From an uncultured Porphyromonas sp. (lineage in GTDB: Bacteria > Bacteroidota > Bacteroidia > Bacteroidales > Porphyromonadaceae): 64,000 nt of DNA. Shown here one piece after another: positions 24,640 through 33,198 of the stretch. Each line of letters opens with the position of its first letter. The first letter of the stretch is position 1. Where the stretch lies: the NCBI GenBank assembly GCA_900538385.1, contig UWSO01000007.1:1-64000 (forward strand), in the 5' to 3' direction. Both the position numbers and the translations under genes were made by a program. The notes below the pieces were generated by a model. The model was not told where the DNA came from, did no database searches, and saw only the letters and a list, made by a program, of their open reading frames with translations.

Positions 24640-25776
24640 CTATATATCAAAATCCTCGTCGACTAATTGATCTGTCGTGTCTAGATCTTCGCCTCCCTCA
24701 CCTTCAGAGGAGTCCTGTGAGAGGTGTAGCTTACCTTCATGAGCCAGCTGATCCATCACCTGCTGAGCCACCTCGTCTGCCAGCTCGGGATTGTCATCGA
24801 GCAGCTCCTTGACCGCATCACGACCTTGACCAATGTTATTGCCCTGATAGGAGTACCACGAGCCACTCTTCTTGAGAATGCCCATATCGGTAGCCGCATC
24901 GATGATCTCGCCTACACGATTGATGCCCTGACCGAAGAGTATGTCAAACTCAGCACGACGGAAGGGAGGAGCCACCTTGTTCTTGACAACACGTACGCTC
25001 GTCACCTTACCGACCACATCGTCACCCTTCTTGATCTGCTTATAAGCACGTATATCTAGACGCACAGAGGAGTAAAACTTGAGTGCATTACCACCCGTCG
25101 TCACTTCGCTAGGACCCGTAGGACTATAGCCACTGCTGATCTTCATACGTAGCTGATTGATGAAGATACAGCAAGTCTTAGAGCGACTCACGGCAGCCGT
25201 GATCTTGCGCATAGCACGAGACATGAGACGTGCATGCAGACCCACCTGCGTATCTCCCATCTCACCCTCTATCTCCGCCTTCGGAGTCAGAGCAGCTACC
25301 GAGTCCACCACCAGAATGTCGACCGCTGACGAACGAATCAGTTGCTCGGCAATGTCTAGAGCCTGCTCACCATCGTCAGGCTGAGAGATCCACAGACGAC
25401 TAATGTCCACTCCTAGAGCTTGTGCATAAGTCGGATCAAAAGCATGCTCCGCGTCAATGATTGCAGCGATACCGCCCAGCTTCTGCGCTTCGGCAATCGC
25501 GTGGATAGCCAGCGTCGTCTTACCTGAAGACTCCGGGCCAAAGATCTCTATGATACGCCCACGAGGGTAGCCTCCGACACCGAGGGCAATGTCGAGCGTC
25601 AAGCTCCCCGAGGGGATCACACTCACATCCTCCACAGCATCATCTGCCATATTCATGATAGCGCCCTTGCCAAACTGCTTCTGTATGCGTCCCATCGTAG
25701 TCTCCAGCGCCTTCATTTTTGCCTCGACGTCTGTAATAGGAGGAGTGACGACGATCCTCTCGTTTTTCTTTGCCAT
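24640..25776 (-). CDS. recA: Recombinase RecA
   Basis: DNA-dependent ATPase that forms the presynaptic filament for homologous recombination and repair. The 378 aa contain the Walker A motif GPESSGKT at 80-87, Walker B as DILVVDSVAAL, the L1/L2-region segments GDTQVGLHARLMSRAMRK and NQLRMKISSGYSPTGPSE, and an acidic C-terminal tail. The length is slightly above the E. coli protein because of the tail (SSEGEGGEDLD). No classical SOS box was seen upstream; a -7-like box is at 25848-25855. Confidence 0.97.
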   Translation of the reverse strand: MAKKNERIVVTPPITDVEAKMKALETTMGRIQKQFGKGAIMNMADDAVEDVSVIPSGSLTLDIALGVGGYPRGRIIEIFGPESSGKTTLAIHAIAEAQKLGGIAAIIDAEHAFDPTYAQALGVDISRLWISQPDDGEQALDIAEQLIRSSAVDILVVDSVAALTPKAEIEGEMGDTQVGLHARLMSRAMRKITAAVSRSKTCCIFINQLRMKISSGYSPTGPSEVTTGGNALKFYSSVRLDIRAYKQIKKGDDVVGKVTSVRVVKNKVAPPFRRAEFDILFGQGINRVGEIIDAATDMGILKKSGSWYSYQGNNIGQGRDAVKELLDDNPELADEVAQQVMDQLAHEGKLHLSQDSSEGEGGEDLDTTDQLVDEDFDI

Positions 25777-25847
25777 ATATACCTAGTCTTTAGTTGAATA
25801 TCGGAGGTCTGTGAGCACTAGCTCTCAAGTATAGACAACCTCCCATA

Positions 25848-25855
25848 CAAAGGTA
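25848..25855 (-). promoter_or_regulatory. Candidate -7 box for recA
   Basis: The minus strand reads TACCTTTG, matching TAnnTTTG, about 70 nt upstream of the recA ATG. I find no clear -33 element at the right spacing. Confidence 0.5.
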
Positions 25856-25929
25856 ATGAAAAAAGAAACAGCTCAGTAAATCTCTGCAAAACCTAGACCC
25901 CGCATCACCTCGCTGTACCCTCTCTAAAT

Positions 25930-26090
25930 CTCCTCCGAGGGAATCCACCATTTCTCACGTAGCTATTTTCTATTTCCTCCGAGGAAAGGAAAAATTCTTC
26001 GGACTTATCATTTGATTCTTCCGAAGTTTCATCTGATTCCTCCGAAGAAATAAATTTTTCTTCTCTGGAAAATCGAAAATAGATCGGAGG
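25930..26090. repeat. Dispersed 21-bp-unit intergenic element, copy D
   Basis: Opposite orientation to copies A-C: the units read TTCGGACTTATCATTTGA then TTCCGAAGTTTCATCTGA, with the core at about 25995-26048. Flanks carry TTTCCTCCGAGGAAA. It lies in the divergent interval between recA and the small secreted-protein pair. Apart from the element and two promoter-like boxes, 25,777-26,218 shows nothing else. Confidence 0.8.
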
Positions 26091-26161
26091 AATTAAAGAT
26101 TAGAGGAGACGAGTAACGATCTGCAGAATTGAAGTGTGACGTCGAATTTCCCAAAAAGCAC

Positions 26162-26169
26162 TATATTTG
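26162..26169 (+). promoter_or_regulatory. Candidate -7 box for the small secreted-protein pair
   Basis: TATATTTG matches TAnnTTTG, about 50 nt upstream of the ATG at 26219. No clear -33 at the expected distance. Confidence 0.45.
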
Positions 26170-26218
26170 CCAGGTAGCATAGAGCAAAAACAACTATCAA
26201 TTTAATTCACAACCAACT

Positions 26219-26743
26219 ATGAAAAGACTAAGGAAACGACTTGCACTCGCTCCCCTACTTTGGCTCTTGTTACTACCGCAAGTGGTGGCCGCTCAGGCAC
26301 TGCCCACGACACTGGTAGTCAAGACGACCGAGAGTAAGGAGATGTGCTATGATCTCAACAAGATCAGTAAGATCACCTTCACTTCTGGCGCTATTAAGTT
26401 AGAGCGCAAGGATGCAGGTCAGCACTTCACCCCTGAGATGGTGACGATGAACGACATTGACAAGCTCTTCTTTGCCGAGGATCGCAAGGACAACACAACC
26501 CACATCTCATCGCCACTTCTAGCCCCGACAGCCAGTCTGAGCTACTACAAGGTGGGACAGGAGCTCCACATCGAGGGCTTCACAGCCAACGACGAAACGC
26601 TCTACATCTACACCGCTGATGGGCAGCTGGTCACACAACAGACCATCACCTCTACTACTTGCATCCTAGATGCCTCCCAATGGTCTAGCGGACTATACAT
26701 CGCTACCACAAACGTACACAACACCCTCAAGATAACTCTCTAA
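26219..26743 (+). CDS. Small T9SS-secreted protein of unknown function
   Basis: A 174-aa secreted protein. The signal peptide is at 1-26 (hydrophobic LALAPLLWLLLLP, ending AQA). A first module at about 27-85 carries LVVKTTESKEMCYDLNKISKITF and NDIDKLFFAE. The second half (LSYYKVGQELHIEGF ... LYIYTADGQLVTQQT ... SSGLYIATTN) looks like a T9SS sorting domain, so nearly half of the mature protein is the sorting signal. I do not recognise the first module. Its stop overlaps the next start by one base (TAATG), so the two proteins are made together. Confidence 0.65.
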   Translation: MKRLRKRLALAPLLWLLLLPQVVAAQALPTTLVVKTTESKEMCYDLNKISKITFTSGAIKLERKDAGQHFTPEMVTMNDIDKLFFAEDRKDNTTHISSPLLAPTASLSYYKVGQELHIEGFTANDETLYIYTADGQLVTQQTITSTTCILDASQWSSGLYIATTNVHNTLKITL

Positions 26744-27927
26744 TGAAAAAGCAACTACTACACATTATCCTAGTAGGGCTCCTTGCCCTCCTTCCTTCGC
26801 TCGCCTTGGCCCAGAGCAACGAGCGTATGCTCATTTACTCCAAGAGTGGTGAGATACTGCCCTACCGCATAGAGCATATCGATAGCATCAAGTTCCTCAC
26901 TGACGAGGTCGATCTGACGCTCAATCCGACAGTCACACCACACGCAGATGGCACGACTGGTAAGATGAAGCTCAAGGTGGGCGACGTGGGTGGTGACGTC
27001 CGAAGCATTAAGGTGATCCTACCTGAGAGCTTTATGATCGCCAACATGAACGATATGCAGTGCCTTCGTCTCTTCACCCCTGAGATGGCAGCTAGTATGG
27101 GTATCCAAATCTTTAACGTTGAAGGAGGCAAGGAGTACGACCTCTCTGGTATGCAGCAGGGGTATGACTACACGGCACTCTTCCTCCCGTATGACGAGCT
27201 TGGTTGTCCAGGCAATGTCAAGCGCGTTGATTTCACCGTCCCCAAGGGGCAGCTCGCTGGCAATCCAAAGATGGAGGTGACCTTCTCAAATGTCACGCCT
27301 ACTGGCTACACAGCCACGCTAAAGCCCAATGCTGATGTCGCTGGTTACTTCTTCCTCAATGATCTGACAGATGCTACCGCACGAGATCAGATGATGCAGA
27401 TGATGCACATCCCCGACCTCAAGCACTACATCGTACTATATGGAACAGACGTTGAGACCCGCAAAGCTCACGAGGGTGAGAAGACAAGTGAAATGACTGA
27501 GTTTATCCCAGGCACTAGCTACTCAGTCTTTGTAGTCCTAGTCGATAAGGACGGTCAGTACTCCGATGTCCAAGAGTTCAAGGTTACGACGGCTAAGAAG
27601 GGTACCTCCGAGACAGCTAAGGTTAACGTTGAGATCAAGGAAGTCTCAGAGTCTGCGGTGATAGTTGTCAACACACCCGACGAAAACACATCTTCGTATC
27701 GAGAGATCGTTATAGAGAAGTCTACGTACAACGAGGCTGAGATGCTTAAGTTCCTAAAAGAGAGCCCTGAGAGTATGTCTCTGCCATATCGCACAGAAGC
27801 TTATACCTCTGCATGGAATGATCTTAAAGCAGGCACTGCCTACTATGCGCTAGCCATCGCAAAGAACGGCAACAACGAGTGGGGACCCCTCACCAAAGTC
27901 GAGTTCACCACACTCGCTGGCAAGTAA
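26743..27927 (+). CDS. Secreted protein of unknown function, partner of the preceding gene
   Basis: A 394-aa protein with a signal peptide of about 23 residues (ending ALAQ). The first mature segment (MLIYSKSGEILPYRIEHIDSIKF) resembles the start of the preceding protein, suggesting a shared short domain. Two beta-sandwich-like segments follow at about 190-280 and 290-390 (for example NPKMEVTFSNVTPTGYTATL and KVNVEIKEVSESAVIV), similar to fibronectin III folds. I see no T9SS sorting domain and no lipobox cysteine, so it may stay in the periplasm or be held by its neighbour. Function unknown. Confidence 0.6.
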   Translation: MKKQLLHIILVGLLALLPSLALAQSNERMLIYSKSGEILPYRIEHIDSIKFLTDEVDLTLNPTVTPHADGTTGKMKLKVGDVGGDVRSIKVILPESFMIANMNDMQCLRLFTPEMAASMGIQIFNVEGGKEYDLSGMQQGYDYTALFLPYDELGCPGNVKRVDFTVPKGQLAGNPKMEVTFSNVTPTGYTATLKPNADVAGYFFLNDLTDATARDQMMQMMHIPDLKHYIVLYGTDVETRKAHEGEKTSEMTEFIPGTSYSVFVVLVDKDGQYSDVQEFKVTTAKKGTSETAKVNVEIKEVSESAVIVVNTPDENTSSYREIVIEKSTYNEAEMLKFLKESPESMSLPYRTEAYTSAWNDLKAGTAYYALAIAKNGNNEWGPLTKVEFTTLAGK

Positions 27928-27974
27928 ACCCACTGTTGCCTGCCTAATCGAAGGATCAGCGGCAGCAACATAGC

Positions 27975-28019
27975 AAGAGAAGGCTCACCCGCTACTATGT
28001 AGCAGTTGAGCCTTCTCTT
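27975..28019 (+). terminator. Terminator after the small secreted-protein pair
   Basis: AAGAGAAGGCTCA pairs with TGAGCCTTCTCTT (13 bp), with an inner GCTAC/GTAGC stem, followed by TTCTTGTTTC. It stands just before the MITE. Confidence 0.8.
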
Positions 28020-28025
28020 TTCTTG

Positions 28026-28280
28026 TTTCTATATTATTGCTGTCCGGTAAAAGTTTTTCAGCGGAAGAAGAGTCTTTTATTTCCTCGGACAGCCGATTTA
28101 CTCATTGAAAGACACTTGTTTGGGAAACGGAACTCTTGAAAAACCAGTAATATCAAGAAAGCATTTTGCTCAAAAGGGGGGCTTGGAAATCAAAAATAGA
28201 AAGCTCAATCGCTTCAATCCTACGGTTACCCCCTTGATGTCTCCTCTCGGACTTTTACCGGATAGCAATAATTTCTATAT
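28026..28280. mobile_element. MITE with 9-bp target duplication
   Basis: The 237-bp element at 28035-28271 has terminal inverted repeats: TATTGCTGTCCGGTAAAAGT on the left and the complement of TTGCTATCCGGTAAAAGT on the right, one mismatch. It is flanked by the direct repeat TTTCTATAT at 28026-28034 and 28272-28280, a perfect 9-bp target-site duplication. No transposase is encoded; a 60-codon frame (28105-28287) runs through it into the right flank and is probably meaningless. I cannot name the parental IS family. The rest of 28,281-28,419 shows no gene. Confidence 0.8.
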
Positions 28281-28419
28281 AAGCTAGCGACACAAAAGCT
28301 TAAAGATATGGATGACGCCTTGCATATCAACGACCTTAGCTATACATAGTCCGACCCACGGGGAGCGATAAACTGAACTGGCGACTTCTTGCCTCCGTGA
28401 GCCACTTGCTAGAAATGAC

Positions 28420-28459
28420 AAGAGGGAGCGCCGAGCCTAGGCTCGACACTCCCTCTCTT
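28420..28459 (-). terminator. Terminator of the ribosomal-protein super-cluster
   Basis: AAGAGGGAG pairs with CTCCCTCT (one-base offset at the end), with an inner perfect CGAGCC/GGCTCG stem. It lies about 120 bp after the rplQ stop codon. The minus strand lacks a long T run after the stem. Confidence 0.55.
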
Positions 28460-28579
28460 ATTATTGTTCTGAGCTAAGACGAGTAGGAAAGCTTTTATCA
28501 GCTCTCACATGCTAACATAGAGCCTCTCCAGAGGGGAGTGGCTATGCTGCTGTATCTCGTCGACGCTCCTGGTGAGCTA

Positions 28580-29095
28580 CTACTCCTGTGTTGCTGGCTC
28601 CTCAGCCTTGGGTGTCTCCTCTGTAGCTGGAGCCTCCTGCTGGGCAGCTGCCTTAGTAGCACCGCTACCACGACGTGAACGACGTGTACGCTTCTTGCCG
28701 TCACTCTTAGGAGCAGAGGCACTCTTGGTGATGTTGTCGTTAAAGTCTACGAGCTCGATAAAGCACATAGAGGCGTTGTCTCCAAGACGTAGTCCCGTGC
28801 GTAGGATGCGTGTGTAACCTCCAGGGCGATCGCCGACCTTATCGACGACGGTGCCATAGAGCTCCTTGACGGCCTCCTTATCACGCAGGTAGCTGAAGGC
28901 TAGACGACGAGATGCGGTGGTGTCGTTTTTTGCCGCAGTGATAATAGGCTCGACAAACTTGCGCAGTTCCTTAGCCTTGGCCACTGTCGTATTGATCCGC
29001 TTGTGCATGATGAGCGAGCTAGCCATGTTGGCAAGCATAGCTTCACGATGTGCCTTGGAGCGGCCTAGATGGTTGAATTTCTTATTGTGTCTCAT
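28580..29095 (-). CDS. rplQ: 50S ribosomal protein L17
   Basis: Large-subunit protein. The first ~120 residues are the conserved L17 core (MRHNKKFNHLGRSKAHREAM). The remaining ~50 residues form a low-complexity tail rich in Lys, Arg, Ala, Glu and Pro (GKKRTRRSRRGS). Such extensions are usual in Bacteroidetes. Last gene of the cluster, 8 nt after rpoA. Confidence 0.97.
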   Translation of the reverse strand: MRHNKKFNHLGRSKAHREAMLANMASSLIMHKRINTTVAKAKELRKFVEPIITAAKNDTTASRRLAFSYLRDKEAVKELYGTVVDKVGDRPGGYTRILRTGLRLGDNASMCFIELVDFNDNITKSASAPKSDGKKRTRRSRRGSGATKAAAQQEAPATEETPKAEEPATQE

Positions 29096-29103
29096 AAGAG
29101 GAA

Positions 29104-30096
29104 TTAATCGTTATCTAATCTATAGGGTGTGAGATCCATATCAAAGTCTAGATCCTGATCTGCTAAGAATTGCTCGATCTCTATGAGCGACTTCTTACCG
29201 AAGTTCTTAATCTTCAAGAGCTCCTCGCGATCCCTACTCAGCAGGTCTGCAATCGTGGAGATGCCCGCAGCCTTAAGACAGTTGAGCGCACGAACAGAGA
29301 GATCTGTCGTCGCTAGATCTGTCATCAATTGCGTACGAACCTTCATCAGCTGATTGTCTAAGAGCTGATCAGGCTCCTCCTCAGGGAGCTCGACCTCAAA
29401 CTCCTTGTCCGTAAAGAGTGCGAAGTGCGAGATCAAGATCATCGCAGCCTGACGCAGTGCTTCACGTGGGTGGATCGTGCCGTCAGTCTCAATCTCTAGG
29501 ACGAGCTTCTCGTAGTCTGTACGCTGATCTACACGATACGCCTCGGTAGTTTGATTGACCTTACGGATCGGGGTGTAGATACCATCGATGGGGAGTGTAT
29601 TGACAGGGTCGTCCTCACGGCGATTCTCCTCAGAGACGACATAGCCACGCCCCTTATTGATGCGTATCTCTATGGTGAAGTCAGCGTCCTCAGCAAGATT
29701 GCAAATGACCAAGTCGGGATTCTGCACCTTGTAGCTAGTCAAAACCTGATTGAGGTCACCAGCCTGAAAGGTGTTACGACCCGTGACATGTAGCGTGATG
29801 GTCTCCTCCTGAGGATCCTCTACGGCAGCCTTGAATCTGATCTGCTTGAGGTTGAGTATGATATGGGTTACATCTTCCAATACCCCTGGAATAGTAGCAA
29901 ATTCATGCTCTACACCTTCGATACGGATAGAAGCTATTGCATACCCCTCTAGCGATGAGAGGAGGATGCGCCGCAAGGCGTTGCCAATAGTCATAGCATA
30001 GCCAGGCTCTAGAGGCTTAAATTCAAACTTGGCGTAGTGATCCGAAGCGTCCAGCATGAGGACACTGTCAGGTTGTTGAAATGCTAATATTGCCAT
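29104..30096 (-). CDS. rpoA: DNA-directed RNA polymerase alpha subunit
   Basis: Scaffold subunit of RNA polymerase. The 330 aa have the N-terminal dimerisation domain (FKPLEPGYAMTIGNALRRIL) and the C-terminal DNA- and activator-binding domain (RALNCLKAAGISTIADLL, LLKIKNFGKKSLIEIEQFL). It follows rpsD by 12 nt, the standard alpha-operon order. Confidence 0.98.
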   Translation of the reverse strand: MAILAFQQPDSVLMLDASDHYAKFEFKPLEPGYAMTIGNALRRILLSSLEGYAIASIRIEGVEHEFATIPGVLEDVTHIILNLKQIRFKAAVEDPQEETITLHVTGRNTFQAGDLNQVLTSYKVQNPDLVICNLAEDADFTIEIRINKGRGYVVSEENRREDDPVNTLPIDGIYTPIRKVNQTTEAYRVDQRTDYEKLVLEIETDGTIHPREALRQAAMILISHFALFTDKEFEVELPEEEPDQLLDNQLMKVRTQLMTDLATTDLSVRALNCLKAAGISTIADLLSRDREELLKIKNFGKKSLIEIEQFLADQDLDFDMDLTPYRLDND

Positions 30097-30108
30097 AGAG
30101 TTAGAGGG

Positions 30109-30714
30109 TTACTTAGAATACAATTCGACGATGAGCTGCTCCTTGATGGGCTCGGGGATCTCCTCACGTGTAGGTACGTTGAGGAACTTACCGCTGTAGG
30201 TGCGTCCATCCCACTCTAGCCATGGATACTTGCTGTGATTGTACCCAGCGAGAGAGTCTGCGATGACCTCCATAGACTTGTCACGCTCACGTACGCCGAC
30301 GATCTGTCCGGGCTTGAGCGTATAGGAGGGGATGTTGACCACCTCACCATCGACGACGATGTGGCGGTGAGAGACGAGCTGACGTGCAGCAGCACGCGTA
30401 GGAGCAATGCCTAGACGGAAGACAACGTTGTCTAGACGAGACTCGAGGAGTTGTAGAAGTACCTCACCTGTGATGCCTGAGGAGCGCTGTGCCTTCTCAA
30501 AGAGATTGCGGAACTGACGCTCTAGCACCCCATAGGTGTACTTCGCCATCTGCTTCTCGCGGAGCTGGAGTGCGTACTCGCTCTGCTTACGACGACGATT
30601 GTTGCCGTGCTGACCTGGGGGGTAGTTTTTCTTGCTCAGGACTTTGTCTGCACCAAAGATGGGCTCACCAAACTTTCGTGCGATCTTGGACTTAGGACCA
30701 ATATATCTTGCCAT
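30109..30714 (-). CDS. rpsD: 30S ribosomal protein S4
   Basis: Primary 16S rRNA-binding assembly protein, 201 aa. The N-terminus (MARYIGPKSKIARKFGEPIFG) has no CxxC zinc site, so it is the zinc-free form. The S4 RNA-binding domain (SRLDNVVFRLGIAPTRAAAR) is intact. In E. coli S4 represses the alpha operon. Here a 415-nt spacer separates it from rpsK upstream. Confidence 0.98.
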   Translation of the reverse strand: MARYIGPKSKIARKFGEPIFGADKVLSKKNYPPGQHGNNRRRKQSEYALQLREKQMAKYTYGVLERQFRNLFEKAQRSSGITGEVLLQLLESRLDNVVFRLGIAPTRAAARQLVSHRHIVVDGEVVNIPSYTLKPGQIVGVRERDKSMEVIADSLAGYNHSKYPWLEWDGRTYSGKFLNVPTREEIPEPIKEQLIVELYSK

Positions 30715-31129
30715 TGTTCTATTTCATTTTAATGCTACTCCATACATCTGCTCTACAGAAGGCTCAAGGGACGCAGGGTCTCTCTCTGCTGTGTTGTGGT
30801 CGGAGCGAGAATCATATCTCAAGTAGTAAGTCTAGAAGTGACGGCGCATATAGAGCAGCCGCGATGCGATTAGAATAAGAGGGAAAGTAAAATGAGCAAC
30901 CGCATCAATCTCACACTACGTCTGTCGACTTACAGAGTCACTATCTTGAGTCTATGTCTGAGCTGAGACCTATCTGTGGAGCTTGCTATGTACGACCTGC
31001 ACCAATGACTGACATGCAGTCTGTCTGTAGATTAAGTAGGGGTAGAAATCCTGTCGTGGACTCTCCTAGCTAACTCTACAAGGTCGGTGTGATCGCTCTA
31101 TAGGTAGCTGTGATTCTATCTTGTAGCAA
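30715..31129 (-). other. 415-nt untranslated spacer before rpsD
   Basis: No convincing frame, tRNA or -7 box (TAnnTTTG) is seen on the minus strand. The alpha operon is normally compact here. The spacer would be a long leader of rpsD in a polycistronic message and is a candidate site for S4 control or RNA processing. Confidence 0.4.
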
Positions 31130-31516
31130 CTAGACCTTACGTCTCTTAGGAGGACGACAGCCGTTGTGTGGTAGTGGTGTGACGTCGATGATCTCTGTCA
31201 CCTCGATACCAGCACCATGAATGGTGCGGATAGCGGACTCACGACCGTTGCCAGGTCCCTTGACATAAGCCTTGACCTTGCGTAGCCCTAGATCAAATGC
31301 TGTCTTAGCGCAGTCTTGTGCTGCGAGCTGAGCTGCATAGGGAGTGTTCTTCTTAGAGCTGCGGAATCCCATCTTACCAGCTGATGACCAGCTGATGACT
31401 TGTCCCTCACTATTGGTAAGGGTGATGATGATGTTATTGAAAGAAGAGTGTATGTGCGCCTGCCCCTGGGCATCGACCTTGACTGCTCTCTTTTTTGTTA
31501 CGGTTTTCTTTGCCAT
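31130..31516 (-). CDS. rpsK: 30S ribosomal protein S11
   Basis: Platform protein of the small subunit, 128 aa, with the conserved FNNIIITLTNSEGQVISWSS and C-terminal DVTPLPHNGCRPPKRRKV. 12 nt after rpsM. Confidence 0.98.
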   Translation of the reverse strand: MAKKTVTKKRAVKVDAQGQAHIHSSFNNIIITLTNSEGQVISWSSAGKMGFRSSKKNTPYAAQLAAQDCAKTAFDLGLRKVKAYVKGPGNGRESAIRTIHGAGIEVTEIIDVTPLPHNGCRPPKRRKV

Positions 31517-31528
31517 AAGGTGGTTTTA

Positions 31529-31909
31529 TTACTTAGTTGCCTTCTTCTTACCAGCGACTGTCTTGCGCTTACCCTTACGTGTGCGGGCATTATTCTTAGT
31601 ACTCTGCCCACGTAGGGGGAGTCCTAGACGATGCCTGATGCCTCGGTAGCAGCCGATGTCCATGAGACGCTTGATGTTGAGCTGTGTCTCGCTACGCAGA
31701 TCACCCTCGACTTTGTAGCCATTGGAGATCTGCTCACGGATAGCTGCAGCTTGATCATCTGTCCAATCCTGGACCTTGATGTTGCGATCGACACCTGCAG
31801 CATCCAAGATGCGAGCAGCACTGCTACGACCTATACCATATATATAGGTCAAGGCTATCTCACCTCTCTTGTTTTGCGGCAGATCGACGCCGACGATTCT
31901 TATTGCCAT
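31529..31909 (-). CDS. rpsM: 30S ribosomal protein S13
   Basis: Head protein of the small subunit contacting P-site tRNA and L5. 126 aa, starting MAIRIVGVDLPQNKRGEIAL and with the basic tail RGQSTKNNARTRKGKRK. Follows rpmJ after 83 nt. Confidence 0.98.
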   Translation of the reverse strand: MAIRIVGVDLPQNKRGEIALTYIYGIGRSSAARILDAAGVDRNIKVQDWTDDQAAAIREQISNGYKVEGDLRSETQLNIKRLMDIGCYRGIRHRLGLPLRGQSTKNNARTRKGKRKTVAGKKKATK

Positions 31910-31992
31910 ACTCTATATACTGTGTGATGTTTGTTGCGTACTAAGCTGACTCCCCGTCATCCTAGATGATGTACGGAGTTTCATCCCCAAGC

Positions 31993-32109
31993 TTATCCTT
32001 GACGCTGCTTGAACTTAGGATTCTTCTTATTGATGATGTACAGACGTCCTTTGCGTCTGACGATCTTACAGTCTTCTGATCGCTTTTTGATTGATGCTCT
32101 GACTTTCAT
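31993..32109 (-). CDS. rpmJ: 50S ribosomal protein L36
   Basis: Small large-subunit protein of 38 aa, starting MKVRASIKKRSEDCK and ending PKFKQRQG. It keeps only one of the usual zinc-binding cysteines, so it is the zinc-independent form. Read directly from the minus strand; start ATG at 32107-32109 and stop at 31993-31995, between infA and rpsM as usual. Confidence 0.95.
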   Translation of the reverse strand: MKVRASIKKRSEDCKIVRRKGRLYIINKKNPKFKQRQG

Positions 32110-32144
32110 AGTATGCTCTTATTCTGATTGTCGCTATGACTTGA

Positions 32145-32363
32145 TTACTTGTATCTATAGGAGATGCGACCACGTGTGAGGTCGTACGGAGACATCTCTA
32201 CCTTGACTTTGTCTCCTGGCAGTATGCGGATGAAGTGCATACGCATCTTGCCCGATATATGTGCTGTGATGATATGTCCGTTCTGGAGCTGTACCTTGAA
32301 CATGGCATTGCTCAATGCCTCAAGGACGACTCCATCCTGTTCAATAGCAGTTTGTTTTGCCAT
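32145..32363 (-). CDS. infA: Translation initiation factor IF-1
   Basis: 72-aa OB-fold factor that binds the A site during initiation. Conserved GVVLEALSNAMFKVQLQNGH and PYDLTRGRISYRYK. One base separates it from map. Confidence 0.98.
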   Translation of the reverse strand: MAKQTAIEQDGVVLEALSNAMFKVQLQNGHIITAHISGKMRMHFIRILPGDKVKVEMSPYDLTRGRISYRYK

Positions 32364-32364
32364 A

Positions 32365-33156
32365 TTAAAACTCTCGTGTACCTAATGCTTCTTTGATATA
32401 CTCGTATGTAGATAAGATCTGCGGAGCTTGCCCATCGGGCATGATAGCTATGCAGTGCTCGAAGTGCGCAGCAGGCTTACCGTCATGCGTACGGACGGTC
32501 CATCCATCTGACTCGAAGACGATCTTACGTCGTCCCATCGTCACCATAGGCTCGATGCAGATACACATACCTGCTCGTAGCTTCGGACCAAACCCTGGAT
32601 GACCATAGTTGGGGACATTTGGGTCTTCGTGCATCTCATGCCCGATACCATGTCCCACGAGCTCACGGACGATACCATAGCCCTGTGCCTCACAGTGACG
32701 CTGGACAGCCGCTCCGATGTGCCCGACATAGTGGCCTTCGACAGCCTGCTTGATGCCTAAATAGAGGGAGTCTCGAGTGACCGTCAGCAGACGCTCTACC
32801 TCGGGATCGATTTTCCCTACCGCAAAGGTATAAGCACTATCTCCGGTAAAGCCGTTGATATGCGTACCACAATCTACGGAGATGATGTCTCCCTCATGCA
32901 GTACCTCCCGATCTGAAGGGATGCCATGCACCACGTGATCGTTGATCGAGGTACAGATACTGGCGGGGAAACCTCCATAACCTAAGAACGCAGGAGTAGC
33001 TCCATGATCACATATAAACGTATAGGCGATCGTGTCTAGCTGCTTAGTGGTAACCCCAGGAGCAATGTGCTTTGCCACCTCTCCCAAGGTCTCTCCAACG
33101 AGTCTGTTGGCCACACGCATCAGCTCTATCTCCTCAGATGTCTTTAGGTAAATCAT
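32365..33156 (-). CDS. map: Methionine aminopeptidase type I
   Basis: Removes N-terminal Met from new proteins; uses two metal ions. 263 aa. Metal-ligand motifs are visible: ISVDCGTHINGFTGDSAYTF (two Asp), GHGIGHEMHEDP (His) and ICIEPMVTMG (Glu). Lies between secY and infA as in many Bacteroidetes. Confidence 0.97.
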   Translation of the reverse strand: MIYLKTSEEIELMRVANRLVGETLGEVAKHIAPGVTTKQLDTIAYTFICDHGATPAFLGYGGFPASICTSINDHVVHGIPSDREVLHEGDIISVDCGTHINGFTGDSAYTFAVGKIDPEVERLLTVTRDSLYLGIKQAVEGHYVGHIGAAVQRHCEAQGYGIVRELVGHGIGHEMHEDPNVPNYGHPGFGPKLRAGMCICIEPMVTMGRRKIVFESDGWTVRTHDGKPAAHFEHCIAIMPDGQAPQILSTYEYIKEALGTREF

Positions 33157-33198
33157 CTATTTGAATATAATCAAATGAAACACGCTACCAAAAGGGTA

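Noticed and set aside
28105..28287. 60-codon frame inside the MITE at 28035-28271
   Set aside because: It runs through the right inverted repeat and the target duplication into flanking DNA. It is probably not a gene; it could be a fragment of a former transposase end.
30715..31129. tRNA gene in the rpsK-rpsD spacer
   Set aside because: No cloverleaf with GGTTCGAAT-type T loop or acceptor-stem pairing was found on either strand.
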